Origin: Lamellibrachia satsuma
Taxonomy: Eukaryota; Annelida; Polychaeta; Sabellida; Siboglinidae
Assembly (NCBI GenBank): GCA_033239005.1
Contig: BSQZ01000016.1
Coordinates: 1,112,531-1,176,530 of the forward strand
Reading direction: 5' to 3'
Length of the DNA: 64,000 bases
The position numbers and the translations under genes are program-made. The notes beneath the pieces are model-generated. The model did not search any database. It was given only the letters and a program-made list of their open reading frames with translations, and had not been told where the DNA came from. Of the stretch, positions 34,859 to 46,489 are shown one piece after another (position 1 is the first letter of the stretch; each line of letters starts with the position of its first letter).

Positions 34859-35200
34859 TCAAACTTGGTTGAAATATGCAGAGCCACCCTTTGGTACTGC
34901 CTGGTGGGCAAGGTTCTTTGACATGTTGTGCTGCTGTTCAAGAGGTGTAGGTGACTTCCCCTTGTATTCAGTCGATCTGTTCTTGTGGCCATACTCTCCG
35001 GGACCCGGGTAATTTACCCGGCTATGGCGGTCCATGTACCCGGCTATCGTAGACGAAGGCCGATTTTTATTATCCCTCGCGTCGGCTAATGACCGACCCG
35101 CTTTTGCATTAAACATTGCAGCGTCGACGTCCCACAGACACAGTGATCGTTGATGATCATGACATGTGGCAGCAAAAATGCGCCAGTCAACGAATGTCAT
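34859..35200 (-). other. 113-codon open frame, identity unknown
   Basis: A Met-initiated - strand frame with no domain I recognise; a local PGPGEYG motif resembles sperm-tail PG-rich repeats but one instance is not enough. It lies between minisatellites and the 120 bp repeat and may be chance or a repeat relic. Confidence 0.2.
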
Positions 35201-35327
35201 TTTGGGTTAATAAATGGCAGTTTTTAAATCATTTGCACAGATATTTTACATGTTGCCAAAACATATTTACTTCCCACAATTCATAGCGTTACCTGTGGTT
35301 TGTAGTTAGTAGACAGTCCGCCAAGCA

Positions 35328-35450
35328 CCTGGCGGACAGATCGGCAACCATGACACAGCGGCGCTAGTTCAACAAAATAAGATGTCTAAGAGACAGTCGT
35401 CCGTAGTGCATTTTTAAAGCAAACTTATAAGAAAAGGTAACATTTGTTAA
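35328..35450. repeat. About 120 bp repeat, copy at 35.4 kb
   Basis: Partner of 33550-33672; differs at only a few positions. Confidence 0.8.
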
Positions 35451-36064
35451 AGCATATCCCGAAATGTTAGTCACTAAACTTGGCCAACGTTATCCGTAAA
35501 TAGCGTCTGAATATTCCATTATTGCCAGAGTTTTACGGAACTGGTCAGCGTACACTGCTGGCACGTGGCGAACCCCTACTAGGCATTATGCTGTCATGAA
35601 ATAGCAAAAGGGATCAAGAGACGATGAGGTGTTTTTGAGATATCGGACAAAACATAGTATTGCTTTGCTCTCTTGTGTATATTATGGCACAGTAATTATC
35701 CACAATTCTACGGATTATTTGACTATGTGTATTTATAAAAATGACTTGTATACTGGTTGCTGCAACATGGCATTCACTGTAACCTAGGCCCTAGGACTAG
35801 GTCATAGACTAACACTAATTTAGAACACATACTCAAAGTTCATTGGAACATTTCAATGACTAACATATATGCAAAATATGCGGTCTGCTTAGAAACGTTT
35901 TGCTTAACTGCCGTGTTACGCAGACCAATCGCACGATATATAAAATTCGACTTGTTTGTGGAAGCAACGTGGTGCGGTGGCGGCACCGTGGTGTGAGCTC
36001 TTCGCTGTCGCTATTTATGCTTAGTAATACGTAACACGTAAACATTACACTTATCAAGGTTCAG

Positions 36065-36177
36065 GTTATTATTATTACTAATATTTATATAGTGCCATAT
36101 ATCTGGGACCAGCCCGTTCATTGGCGCATACACGCATTATAAGATCTACATGGAATCATAAGAAAAGTTTAAGAAGA

Positions 36178-36234
<57 letters not shown>

Positions 36235-36830
36235 AGTAAACATAACTTTAGAATAAACTTAAATAGACTAGCAATATTAAGTAACTAAAATACATGACGA
36301 AGTGACTGAAATATTAAAATTATTAAATAAATAGCTATAATATATTAAAATTAATTAAAATATATAATATAATAAATAAAAAATAAATAGATAAAAAAAT
36401 AAAATACATGTTCATAAAACATTTCTTAAAGCACAGTTCCTCAGTGGAAGTAAGCCAGCTTAAATAAACGAGTTTTAAGGTGAGTCTTAGTCAGATTGTC
36501 TAATTGTCTCATGTTTTCGGGCACAGTTCCAAAGTGTAGGTCTGGACATCGAGAAAGCTCGCTTGCCATAGCCCTCTAGGTTGTAGCGCGGAACTACCAG
36601 CAGGTGCAGATCAGCAGATCGAAGGTTGCGGGTGGGCAAGTAGGGTGTTATAAGATCTCGGATATACCCTGGTGCAAGGCCATGCAAGTCAGTAAATACA
36701 AGGACCAGTAGTTTATACTGGACCCGCCAGTGAACAGGAAGCCAGTGCAGCCCGATCAACACAGGAGTTATGTGCTGGTGCTTTTGCTGAGCAAAAGCAG
36801 GAACTGTATATGTGGTTGCGCCTACATGGC
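36065..36830 (-). mobile_element. L2/CR1-type LINE, 3' end
   Basis: The - strand encodes HITPVLIGLHWLPVHWRVQY, LVFTDLHGLAPGYIRDLI, RSADLHLLVVPRYNLEGYGK and RAFSMSRPTLWN, the very conserved C-terminus of L2-like reverse transcriptases. It is followed by a 3' UTR ending GCACTATATAAATATTAGTA and (ATA)n, the usual L2 tail. It is 5' truncated near an (AT)n tract (36847-36880); a second (AT)n interrupts the tail (36186-36231). Confidence 0.85.
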
Positions 36831-36845
36831 TGCACCATACAAGAG

Positions 36846-36884
<39 letters not shown>

Positions 36885-37295
36885 GGACAATGCTACTTGC
36901 TAATGTTATTGACTCGGAATCGTGGCTAGTTTGCTGAAGACAAAAGTACAAGTCAGATGTATGTTTGTATACGAGCTTTTATAGTAAGCCAACTGATTAT
37001 GTAAGAATACAATATGCATACATAATATAAAACGAAATCATCAAATCTAGGTAATTGAAAATTCACCAACTAACAGCAAAGGTGGGGGAACCGACTACAC
37101 ACGCAGGTGGAGGACCCCACCATTCTACAAACAACAAGGGTAAAAACCTTGTGTACACATTACCTACAAAAAAGGGGAAAGCGTCAGTACCTGACCTCGC
37201 CCTAAAACCCCTGATGATGATTACGATAGCAATAATAAATCACTGTCAGTAAAGCGACCCACTTAGAAATCGGAATTAAACAGGTGCAGATGGGA

Positions 37296-37330
37296 TAGGA
37301 GGGTATATATATATATATATATATAATATA
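37296..37330. repeat. (AT)n tract
   Basis: TA dinucleotide repeat with nearby ATATATAATACATATATATG palindromic sequence. Confidence 0.8.
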
Positions 37331-37417
37331 TAATACATATATATGTATGTATTATATATTTATGACATAATAACATGACTCATGTAATAAAAGCTTCATA
37401 TTTATTATTCATCTTGG

Positions 37418-37703
37418 CAGTAAAATGGGACAGTCCGGCCAGATCTCTCTTGGGCCAGCTGTGACACCCTGAGACAATAAAATGGGACAGTCCGGCCAGA
37501 TCTCTCTGGGACCAGCTGTGACACCCTGAGACAATAAAATGGGACAGTCTGGCCAGATCTCTCTGGGACCAGCTGTGACACCCTGAGACAATAAAATGGA
37601 ACAGTCCGGCCAGATCTCTCTGGGGCCAGCTGTGACACCCTGAGACAGTAAAATGGGACAGTCTGGCCAGATCTCTCTGGGGCCAGCTGTGACACCCTGA
37701 GAA
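37418..37703. repeat. 57 bp minisatellite, five units
   Basis: The unit with GGGACAGTCCGGCCAGATCT, CTCTGGGACCAGCTGTGACA and CCCTGAGACAATAAAAT occurs five times. The period is 19 codons, so a repeated 19-residue frame is open on the - strand; there is no sign that it is a real gene. Confidence 0.92.
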
Positions 37704-37708
37704 CTGTA

Positions 37709-38110
37709 TGGGAGACCTGGATATTTCATGTGACCGGACTGCGGTCCTGGGCCAGCTACTTGATCATGATCATGTGACTGCGGTGTCATGACCAGAGATC
37801 CTGGGATCTGCATCCCTCTGGGTGTCCAGCCATCCCTTTGGAAATGCTGGCCATCTTATCTGGCCGTCGAGAAAGGGGGTTGGTTGGCGCGCCCTGATGA
37901 TGCGAGAGACCCGGATATTTCATGTGACCGGACTGCGGTCCTGGGCCAGCTACTTGATCATGATCACGTGACCGCGGCCACATGACCAGAGAATCCTGGG
38001 GTCTGCATCCCCCTGGGTGTCCAGCCAGCCCAAAATGAAGTGTTTAGAGCGAATGCCCCCCTGGCGTTTTGAAATGATAATTGTTTTTATAGGTTGTGGA
38101 GAAAGGGGGC
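37709..38110. repeat. About 200 bp tandem duplication
   Basis: GGATATTTCATGTGACCGGA, CTGCGGTCCTGGGCCAGCTA and CTGGGTGTCCAGCC occur at 37716-37830 and again at 37913-38032, each followed by a GAGAAAGGGGGYTGGTTGG block. Confidence 0.8.
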
Positions 38111-38189
38111 TGGTTGGTGGGTGACATGTTTCCTTGTCCGTGCTACGAGACAAAGATGGCCCAAGGAAGGGATGTTGCCAGATCCCACT

Positions 38190-38345
38190 GCTGGGATACT
38201 GCTTCTAATTGGTCAGACACCCCCTGCAGTGAGGGAATATAAGGGGTGCTGCCAGCTCCCATAGCAGGGTTAATGCTTGTAATTGGTCAGAGGCCCCCTG
38301 CGGTGAGGGGATGAACCTCTTAATTGGTCAGCTTTCATTCCCCCA
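38190..38345. repeat. Short repeats with TAATTGGTCAG (inverted CCAAT) motifs
   Basis: TAATTGGTCAG occurs three times, twice followed by R(C/G)CCCCCTGCRGTGAGGG. The CCAAT-box match may be chance. Confidence 0.6.
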
Positions 38346-38459
38346 GGCCCTTGGTAGGGATGGTCCCTGGCCTCTGGTAGGCTCCCAAGATGCATTGGTC
38401 AGTTGTTCTGTCAAACCACACGCAATGATAACACTATGCTTCTATATATATATGTATAT

Positions 38460-38571
38460 ATTAATGTTGCAAATTAGTTATCACACCAAGTTATACTCAC
38501 TGCATATACAATATGTGTATCTAATGTTTATAACTATGTAGATGTCAATTAAAGGATCATATTTGCCAATG

Positions 38572-38607
<36 letters not shown>

Positions 38608-38673
38608 TGTATGTATGTATGTATGTATGTATGTATGTATGTATGTATGTATGTATGTATGTATGTATGTATG

Positions 38674-38712
<39 letters not shown>

Positions 38713-39024
38713 TATCAATAAAGCCCCTGTATTAAATATTCAGGTACCTGTAATAGATTTGTGTTAATGTAATATAAACAGTAAAAAAATTCATAATAGC
38801 AATATTTTATAATCTATGATACTAATTGTCTTACACTGACTAAGTATTTTAAAATTAAAACCTTTTAATTTAATACTTATTCATAGCTTTGATATTTATA
38901 TTCTTTGATTATTAATGTTGCAAATTAGTTATCACACCAAGTTATGCTCACTGCATATACAATATGTGTATTTAATGTGTATAACTATGTAGATGTCAAT
39001 TAAAGGATCATATTTGCCAGTGTA
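38460..39024. repeat. Duplicated 115 bp block around GTAT and AT microsatellites
   Basis: 38460-38578 and 38911-39024 share ATTAATGTTGCAAATTAGTT through ATCATATTTGCCARTGTAT. Between them are (GTAT)n at 38578-38675 and (AT)n at 38676-38709. Confidence 0.85.
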
Positions 39025-39927
39025 TTTTTAGAGTCATATATGTTGCACTCATAACATAATAAGACACATTTACCCTTTGCTGGCTTCACTGAAGACTAGC
39101 CATCAACTGAAAAAGAAAAATATTATGAGTTAAAAAACAAAATAAGTAATATGTGATTTTGATTTTTAAATATGCAAATTATTTTCCATATATGTAGAAA
39201 CATAAGTTGTACAAATATGTTTTACTGATAAATTACTGATTAAAAAATCACCTCAGGCAGTTATCTATGTGAAACATTATTTTACAGATGTGCTTAATTT
39301 ATTCTTGAACTCTTCCAGTAAAATGCCAACACAACGTTTCAAGGAAAAATCGCCAATGAATATTGGATGAAAAACCTTGGTAAAGTAGATGGGTAACCTG
39401 ATTTATTTGCCAAAATTATATTGTAGCCCCACTGACCTCTACATATTTTTATGGAATAAAATTATTTGTCTATGGACAGGGCATGGAAAGACCTATCCAA
39501 AAGTGTTATATTGTTTGTAAGAAACATTTGTGTCCTTCTTAGGATTCATGGGTAACACAATTTAAACTACCAAATATTCTCTATAGGAAGTGTAAACAAA
39601 TTGTAAAGTTCTTTATTGATGTGTAGGAATGCTTTTCCTATAAAAAGGCATTTCCCCTCCACAATTTCACCAGAATCAAGCTAAACCAATCAACCATATA
39701 TACTCAACATGACTGACAATAGCCATATCATTTGCTGGCTTCTTGTAAGCGGCAATGTTCTTTTCTTTGACATGTTCCTGTGTTGTTAGCTATAAAAAAT
39801 AAGTGTTTTTTCCAAAGTAAATTGGTGTGTTCAGGTCACCTGGATATTGACTATTAAGTATTATCTGACATGTCACGTGTGAACTGTGTAGACTGTGTGC
39901 AACAAAAGTTGTACACAAAAAGTAAAC
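39025..39927. other. Gene-poor stretch
   Basis: Only weak - strand exon-like segments (about 39725-39810, TTQEHVKEKNIAAYKKPAND) are visible, with no consistent donor. I could not link them to a gene. Confidence 0.3.
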
Positions 39928-40297
39928 CTGTAGCTACTAGCTAATACGCATGTCTGAATAGAGGGTGTGTGTGGGCAATCTAACGTATGGAGTACAAGCA
40001 GGAATACGCTCTCATTGTGAATGTTCAGTGATGCAGTATACTGTTTTCTTTGCGTTGCTCTGCAACCAGCATTTACTTTGTTGTACTTAGAGCATTTGTG
40101 AATAGCATTGTTATTTGTGAAGTAAATGGTTAATTGTTTTGGAGAAGCGATCTGACAGAGATAATCATTTGTTGTACTTTAGTATAGACTGCCGACAATT
40201 AATGTTACACAACTTCACAGACAACAATCAGAGGAACGGCAGCAAATACCTGTACCTTACCCATTCCCTAGTAGCAGATCTATACAGACGCACCTAC
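39928..40297 (-). mobile_element. Second copy of the intron-forming element
   Basis: About 95% identical by eye to the intron sequence 41702-42084. On the - strand both copies begin GTRGGTGCGTC after an AG and end near GCTAGTARCT(A)CAG, i.e. the homology begins at a donor and ends at an acceptor. No flanking duplication is visible around this copy. Confidence 0.65.
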
Positions 40298-40350
40298 CTT
40301 CAAGATGACATTGCTTTACATGTTTAGTTTGGCAGACAATTTTGTAAGTG

Positions 40351-40415
40351 CTTTATGGTTGTGTGTCCCAACTTTATGGTTGTGTGTCCCAACTTTATGG
40401 TTGTGTCCCAACTTC
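40351..40415. repeat. 21 bp tandem repeat, three units
   Basis: TTTATGGTTGTGTGTCCCAAC repeated three times, the last shortened by two bases. Confidence 0.85.
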
Positions 40416-41583
40416 GTATGTCTCACAATTCTGGGGCAAATTGATATTTTTTCATTTTGCAATTAGCAATTGATCACTGGAGGTCAGTGTTTATGCTGAA
40501 CTGAAGCTGCAGTTGTCACAAAATTGAGTAATTTATTTACTAAAATACTAGTTGGCTAGTAAGGTTAACCTTGCATATACATGCAAACAAAAAGGAGCAC
40601 GAAGTTAGGCAACTTGAATATACGTTAAATCACAATGTACGTTGCAGTACGTCTATGCCTTATTTTATGTTCAAATACATATAAAATGCACGCATTAAAA
40701 AATTCTAATTGTTTTGGAACGTTCACCCAACATGTTCTAGAGTAGTAGTAATAAATATACGTTTTCTTCTAATTCTGCGGCAGACCGGTCACTACGACGT
40801 TTTGAGAAGTCTGCTGGAAGTCTTCACTACTGCTTTACCACACTCAAGTCTCAACGTAACATAACTAAGTAAATATCTATCCATACAACAAATGTATATT
40901 TTTCAGCTTATATCAATAGATATGCCATGTTAAACGTTTATACCGTGTATTTCACAATTCATTAACGAACGTTGCAAATCTATTGCCTGTTGCTTCAAGG
41001 CAATAGAGTCTGACTGTCTGTGAGAAATATATAAATACTCGTTTTATTAATTTACACATAATTAAGAACAATTAGGCATAATAATGAATGATATAGCATG
41101 ATGAACATGATACGCTAACCCTTTGTTCAATATATAGCAGAAATATTAAGTTATAAGCACGTTTACCGGGTCTGCCGTACGTGGCAAATATGGCATTTCA
41201 AAATATACAAGGCTATGGAAAAAGCATGCTCAAAATCACCCCAAACATTTTTTTTTGTAGTAAATAATTACACAAGTTGTTTCATTTTCGGTTAAACTGT
41301 GCGCAGTATCAATGATGATGATAAACTAAAATGGATTCCTAAAGCAATCGCACATCAAAACTTTAAGCAGACCGGCTTTGGTCTGCTTAAAGCGGTGGTC
41401 TGCCTTATGCAGCAGTATATGCGTAAACGGTTGACTTAAACAGGATCTAGGAAAATATATATATATATTAAATATATACATAAATATATGTGTGTGTGTA
41501 TTTATTAGAAGTTATATTTTTAAATTATGATATGAAACCTGTATTATAAAACTTGAACATGAGCAAGTGTTCAACATTTTTAT

Positions 41584-42474
41584 TCAGAATTGTTCCTCTA
41601 CCAAAGGAACGTCCATTGCCACAGGCACTTGCTGATGAGGGTGTTTGCTGCTTGGAAGCCAAGCCCAGATGGCTGGGTCTGGGTCGAAGCTGTCGATGTC
41701 TGCTGAGTTACTAGCTAATACGCATTTCTGAATAGAGGGTGTGTGTGGGACGTCACCACGTATGGAATCTAACGTGGAGTACAAGCAGGAATACGCTCTC
41801 ATTGTGAATGTTCAGTGATACAGATTACTGTTTTGTTTGCGTTGCTCTGCAACCAGCATTTACTTTGTTGTACTTAGAGCATTTGTGAATAGCATTGTTA
41901 TTTGTGAAGTAAATGGTTAATTGTTTTGGAGAAGTGATCTGACAGAGATAATCATTTGTTGTACTTTAGTATAGACTGCCAACAATTGATGTTACACAAC
42001 TTCACAGACAACAATCGGAGGAATGGCAGCAAATACCTGTACCTTACCCGTTCCCTAGTAGCAAATCTATACCGACGCACCCACCTGGGTCTGAGTGGAA
42101 GCTGTTGATATCTGCAGAATACATCTTGACTGTCATCAAGTCGCTGCATGTAGTGTCTTTGAGTCTGAAAACAAATACACAACCAGAAAATATATGACTT
42201 TGGAAGTTTCATACAACATTCATTTTTTTTTTGAAGTGATGCACCAAAACATAAATAAAATATTTATAAACTGGAATCAAGACAATATATGGTCAATACT
42301 CCAAGCTGGAGCCATCAGATCAGCTGCATGAAATAGTATTTTAAAAAAGTGCAGTTGGCAATCTGGCATACCTGTACAGTTCATTCCTCAGGCAGATCCA
42401 TATCTCCTGCACACGTTGCACTGCTGGCAGCTGCTTGGTCAGGACCTCTGTGAAGTGGTTGATGATGTTTGAAA
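41584..42474 (-). CDS. 3' end of an unidentified gene (three terminal exons)
   Basis: Exons in transcript order: 42372-42474, 42085-42164 and 41584-41672 (TGA). Donors GTATGC and GTGGGT and the AG acceptors are in phase throughout (2, 1). The peptide contains NHFTEVLTKQLPAVQRVQEI, WICLRNELYR, DLMTVKMYSADINSFHSDP, then AIWAWLPSSKHPHQQVPVAM and ends DVPLVEEQF. It looks like a helical segment followed by an acidic, Pro-containing tail. I do not recognise the family, and exons upstream of 42474 were not found. The last intron (41673-42084) seems to be an inserted repeat. An alternative acceptor 30 bases upstream (exon 41584-41702) also keeps the frame and would repeat the ADIDSFDPDP peptide. Confidence 0.6.
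41673..42084 (-). mobile_element. Intron that appears to be an inserted element
   Basis: The intron body (41702-42084) recurs at 39928-40297. The exon sequence just upstream of the donor (42085-42118) is repeated, with 5 differences in 34 bases, at the 3' end of the intron (41673-41706), as if an element had duplicated its target in a continuous exon. Joining donor CAG/GTGGGT to acceptor CAG/CCATCT restores a plausible original frame. Confidence 0.6.
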
Positions 42475-42854
42475 CTTCATTTTCACCAAAGTGTGGAAAT
42501 AAGTACAAATTATTACACGGCAATAAATTTGAATATTAGCCAAAGGGTCAACTTTAATATGTATAATCAGTCCAAATATGAGGTTATTTGACAGAATAAG
42601 GTTTTTAAATTAGAGAGTGTCCTCCAGAAGTTATGTTAAAACGATTCAACTGAAATAGTTTAATAGACGGATGGGGTTAGTTCTGCAGCTAGCACAAGTT
42701 TTCTATTGATTTCTATTATATTTATTTATAATTTTTCCTAGCCTGCTGTAGTGAAGTTCTTTGTGATTTGTTTAATTCAACACAAATATCGGTTTAGCTG
42801 CTCTGTATTAATACTATTATATGCATGTACATCTTAATAAAGTTATATTATCTC

Positions 42855-43310
42855 GTGTCACATCCACTGCTGCCACCTGGCGACCATCGAGTGAAATGTT
42901 GCCGACTTCTACACAGATGTGAACCTAATCATCTGATATTATATCTAGTGCCACATCCACTGCTGCCACCTGGTGACCATCTAGTAAAATATTGCCAACT
43001 TCTACACAGATGTGAACCTAATCATCTGATATTATATCTAGTGCCACACCCACTGCTGCCACCTGGTGACCATCTAGTAAAATATTGCCAACTTCTACAC
43101 AGATGTGAACCTAATCATCTGATATTATATATAGTGCCACACCCACTGCTGCCACCTGGTGACCATCTAGTGAAATATTGCCGACTTCTACACAGATGTG
43201 AGCCTAATCTGATATTATTTCTAGCGCCACATCCACTGCTGCCATCTGGCGACCATCTAGTGAAATATTGCCTACTACACATGTAAGTCTAATCATCTGA
43301 TATTATTGCT
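42855..43310. repeat. 93 bp minisatellite, five units
   Basis: CACTGCTGCCACCTGGYGAC, CATCTAGTRAAATATTGCC and CTACACAGATGTGAACCTAA recur with 93-base spacing (42948, 43041, 43134). The 31-codon period keeps a + strand frame open for 153 codons; probably not a gene. Confidence 0.9.
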
Positions 43311-43436
43311 CCCGACAGGTGCTGTATTTAATGACTAGAAATGATTTGTCACATGTCATTCAACTATATGTCTGCGATTTCCAGCGTCATCTTCGTAATC
43401 GTCATCGGAAGAAGTTCATCAATATTACTGTTATAC

Positions 43437-43512
43437 AACGATATACCTGTTATTACAACGATATACCTGTTGTTACAACGATATACCTGTTGTTACAACG
43501 ATATACCTGTTG
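43437..43512. repeat. 20 bp tandem repeat, four units
   Basis: ACAACGATATACCTGTTRTT repeated four times. Confidence 0.9.
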
Positions 43513-43789
43513 TTCTGGTCTCCATTTGAGGCAAGTAAGCTATCATTCCCTTTTCAGGACTTCTACATTTGGGGCAAGAGTTCTTTACGCTTGGCCATAA
43601 CTCTGCAAATTGTCCTTGTTTACAAAAAGTTGGCCTGGTGAATCTCTGCACTGGAGTTAATTTGTTAACATAGACTCCAGTTCCCGTGGCCTTGAATGCA
43701 GGCCAGTTGTCACCAACAACAGGGTAATTATGGTCCCTGGCAGCACTGCACCATCAGTGAACCAGGGTCAACTTCTTCTTCTTCTTTCT

Positions 43790-44190
43790 TATGTCTTCAT
43801 ATCTGCAGCTCTGTCTCGAGGAGCCATGTTTTAGTTGCACTGTCTACTTCAATTAGCCCTCTTTCGCCAGTTGGTTGTCTTAACATCTGGCAGTCATTGA
43901 TGATGTGGTCCACTGTCTGCTCTAGTGCACCACATTCGTAGTTGGCACTCTCTGCTAGGCCCCAAGCATGCATTGATGACTTGAATCGGCCGACAGTGAG
44001 GTTGATGATTTGAATCAACCGACATTAAGGGTTGATGATTTGAATCGACCGACAGTAAGGGTTGATGACTTGATTCGGCCAACAGTGGGGGTTGATGATT
44101 TGAATCGGCCGACAGTGAGGGTCAGCTGTACCTGTTTAATCCTAGCCAACACTGGCCCATTCAAACGACAGCGCAGGAACTGCCAATCGC
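43790..44190 (-). mobile_element. LINE C-terminal fragment with an in-frame 30 bp repeat
   Basis: The - strand encodes RFKSSMHAWGLAESANYECG, then ALEQTVDHIINDCQMLRQP, a Cys/His tail typical of several LINE reverse transcriptases (CGxxEQTxxHIIxxC). Just before it, a 30 bp unit (GTTGATGATTTGAATCGGCC GACAGTGAGG) is present five times at 43971-44120, adding ten residues (TVGRFKSSTL type) per copy without breaking the frame. Confidence 0.6.
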
Positions 44191-44589
44191 CAGAAGTTCT
44201 ATAGCAGTGTGGAAGAGCATAATCATCTCATAATCATAATCATAATCATCTCTTCATTGCACAAAAAGTATAGTAGCCGTTTGGTATTTACTGCTCTGTG
44301 GACGGATCTCGTGGTGTATGCCGTGTGCAGGGGTTGATGTGACTGCTGTCAACAGACGGTCAAAGGCCCCCCAGCTGTGGTGCTGCCACACGTGGTGACG
44401 TTAGTAACCACAACAGTGCTTCACATATGTTTTTGTGTAAGTCTAATCTTAATAATACAATTACATCTAAATGAGGCCTAAATAAAGATGACAAAAAGAA
44501 CCTTAAAGTGTGCATGTGCAAATTGGAAACAAAAAAAGTACCACGTGCCATTTGGAAACGAACAAGATATTTACAAATTAGATAGCACT

Positions 44590-45060
44590 AAATGGTGAGG
44601 TGCCTGGTGAGTGTACCTGATGGTGCTAGGCCTAGTCTCCTGCAGCTGGCACACTACACCTGGTACAGTGCCTGGGCCTTGGTGGTGGAAATCCTTAGGA
44701 CAAGCCAGCTAGGCAGCTTGTGGTGGACCGCAGTCTGCTGGACATGACACACCACCTTATAGGGGTGCCCACTATTAAACCCCTGGAGGGACAGCAAGGG
44801 AGAGCCCATCTAATGGGGTTTTTCCGGCGCATGCATGCAGATGCACAACAAGCGGCTTCCCCAACTCCTTCGCCACAATGATGTGTTGCCTGGGCTACTT
44901 CTGACTGCATGACACCAGGTGCCATGCTGGTGTGTGACATCTCATGAAGGTACCATCCCTTCAGCCCAAACAGACTGACCGTCTCCTTGAAGGTGTGTAA
45001 GTGGAGTACCCTACACGTCTACTCGAGGAGGCTGACCATGGAAAATGCCCAGGCACCTAA
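44590..45060. other. Unassigned, relatively GC-rich sequence
   Basis: A + strand frame reads LVVDRSLLDMTHHLIGVPTI and KPLEGQQGRAHLMGFFRRMH, but I recognise no family. Possibly another old element. Confidence 0.25.
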
Positions 45061-45170
45061 ATGTCACAGTGACGTGCAGCACCAGGGGATTTGGAACAGA
45101 AGGGGAGGCCCAGGCTGTGGCTTCCCCTCCGCAATCTACTGATGCTTCCAGTGTAGTTGTTGGCACAGCA

Positions 45171-45182
45171 CCCCCCCCCCCC
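45171..45182 (+). repeat. C12 homopolymer
   Basis: Twelve C in a row. Confidence 0.9.
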
Positions 45183-45309
45183 GTAATACCTGTAGAATAC
45201 CTGTAGAACCTTTAGATTTTTTTTATGGTGAAACTGTGTTTCCTCAGCTCGAGATTTCTGCACCTTCCTCGTTCTTGAAACAGCGCCAATGATTGTTTAC
45301 CGCACCTCC

Positions 45310-45870
45310 CAGTTACATCCATGGACTTACGTAGTTTTGTCGTATCTTCCATGCAATATGTTGTATACCGTTCAATATGTTGTATACCGTTATCATATCA
45401 GCTCGCAACCTTCTGTATCTGAGTGTGGGTATACCTAGAGTTTGTAGTGTGTCCTGGTATGGTCTTCCTCGTATCTGCGGTACCATCTTGGTTGGTCTTT
45501 TCTGTACTACTTCCAACTGATCCATCTGTGTACTATCATGTGGCCCCCAGATGGACACTTGATATTCTGAATGTGACATGTATAGTAATCTGAATGTCAC
45601 CACATTCAGGAACATAAATGACCACCTTATCCATTCTGCAGTCATGTTCGCCGTTTTAACTTGTTCTCAGTGTGGCTTTTAAATGATAACTTCTTGTCAA
45701 TTTCCACTCCAAGATCCTTTTCACATTGTGAGTACTGAACCATCGTCCCTCCGACTGTATATTCATGCTGAGGATTTTCCATAGTACCTCCAATGTCCAG
45801 GGCAATGGAGGTGAGGATTGTGTGTAGTAAAGTGGCAGCACCACTTGCTTGACCACCATTATCCTTGTTC
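45310..45870 (-). mobile_element. LINE reverse-transcriptase C-terminal fragment
   Basis: Two frames give consecutive pieces of a Jockey/CR1-type protein: a CEKDLGVEIDKKLSFKSHTE-like stretch (about 45760-45660), then YMSHSEYQVSIWGPHDSTQM, DQLEVVQKRPTKMVPQIRG and TLGIPTLRYRRLRADMITVY. Frame change near 45655. Both ends are missing. Confidence 0.75.
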
Positions 45871-46217
45871 GATGTTGAGTGGACATTTACCTCCCCTCAT
45901 TGCAGTTGTTGTTGCTGGTGAATTACCCCCACCCTTCCGCCACGCTCGTCTCAGGCCACCATCAACGGCTCCATTGTTTCAAAACCCAGCACGTTGCTCA
46001 CTTGACAGATGCGATAACTTTCTCATTGACCAACTATCCAGCTGCTTCGATGAGCACGTTCTGAATCACAGACGACTGGTAGGTGGCATTTGTCGTCCCA
46101 GTTGTAATCCTCGACGAGTGACAACGTCCGGCGTTGTTGTGGATCGTCAGCTTAGTGACAGGATACCGCTTCATCTCGTGAATGGCATGACACATTTTGG
46201 TTAAGATAATTGCCCTT

Positions 46218-46345
46218 TCGTGGCAGGGCTTAAAATTCGCCTGAAATTTTAGTGGCCAGCTGGGCCCTAAACTTTAAAAATTAGGGGCCAACAATAAAAC
46301 TTACGTAGGGGCCAATTGGCCGGGATAGCAGGTTTCATCTATTAA
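46218..46345. mobile_element. hAT-like terminus fragment
   Basis: CAGGGCTTAAAATTCGCCTG followed by repeated GGCCAGCTGGGCCC / AGGGGCCAACA motifs resembles the ends of hAT elements. The other end is not visible. Confidence 0.4.
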
Positions 46346-46489
46346 TTACCAGATACTAAGGTGCGTAGTTTGTGCGTAACACCAGCCTATCCAGTGTATG
46401 ATATAATAGAGACTATGGCGATGAGGAAAACTAAGAAGAGAAAATACAAGTTGGCGGAATTAACTGGGTGAAAAAAATTGCGGGAGTGA

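Noticed and set aside
39725..39810. Exon of the unidentified 41.6 kb gene
   Set aside because: The frame LTTQEHVKEKNIAAYKKPAN has an acceptor-like start but no donor in phase, and it lies beyond the stop at 41584.
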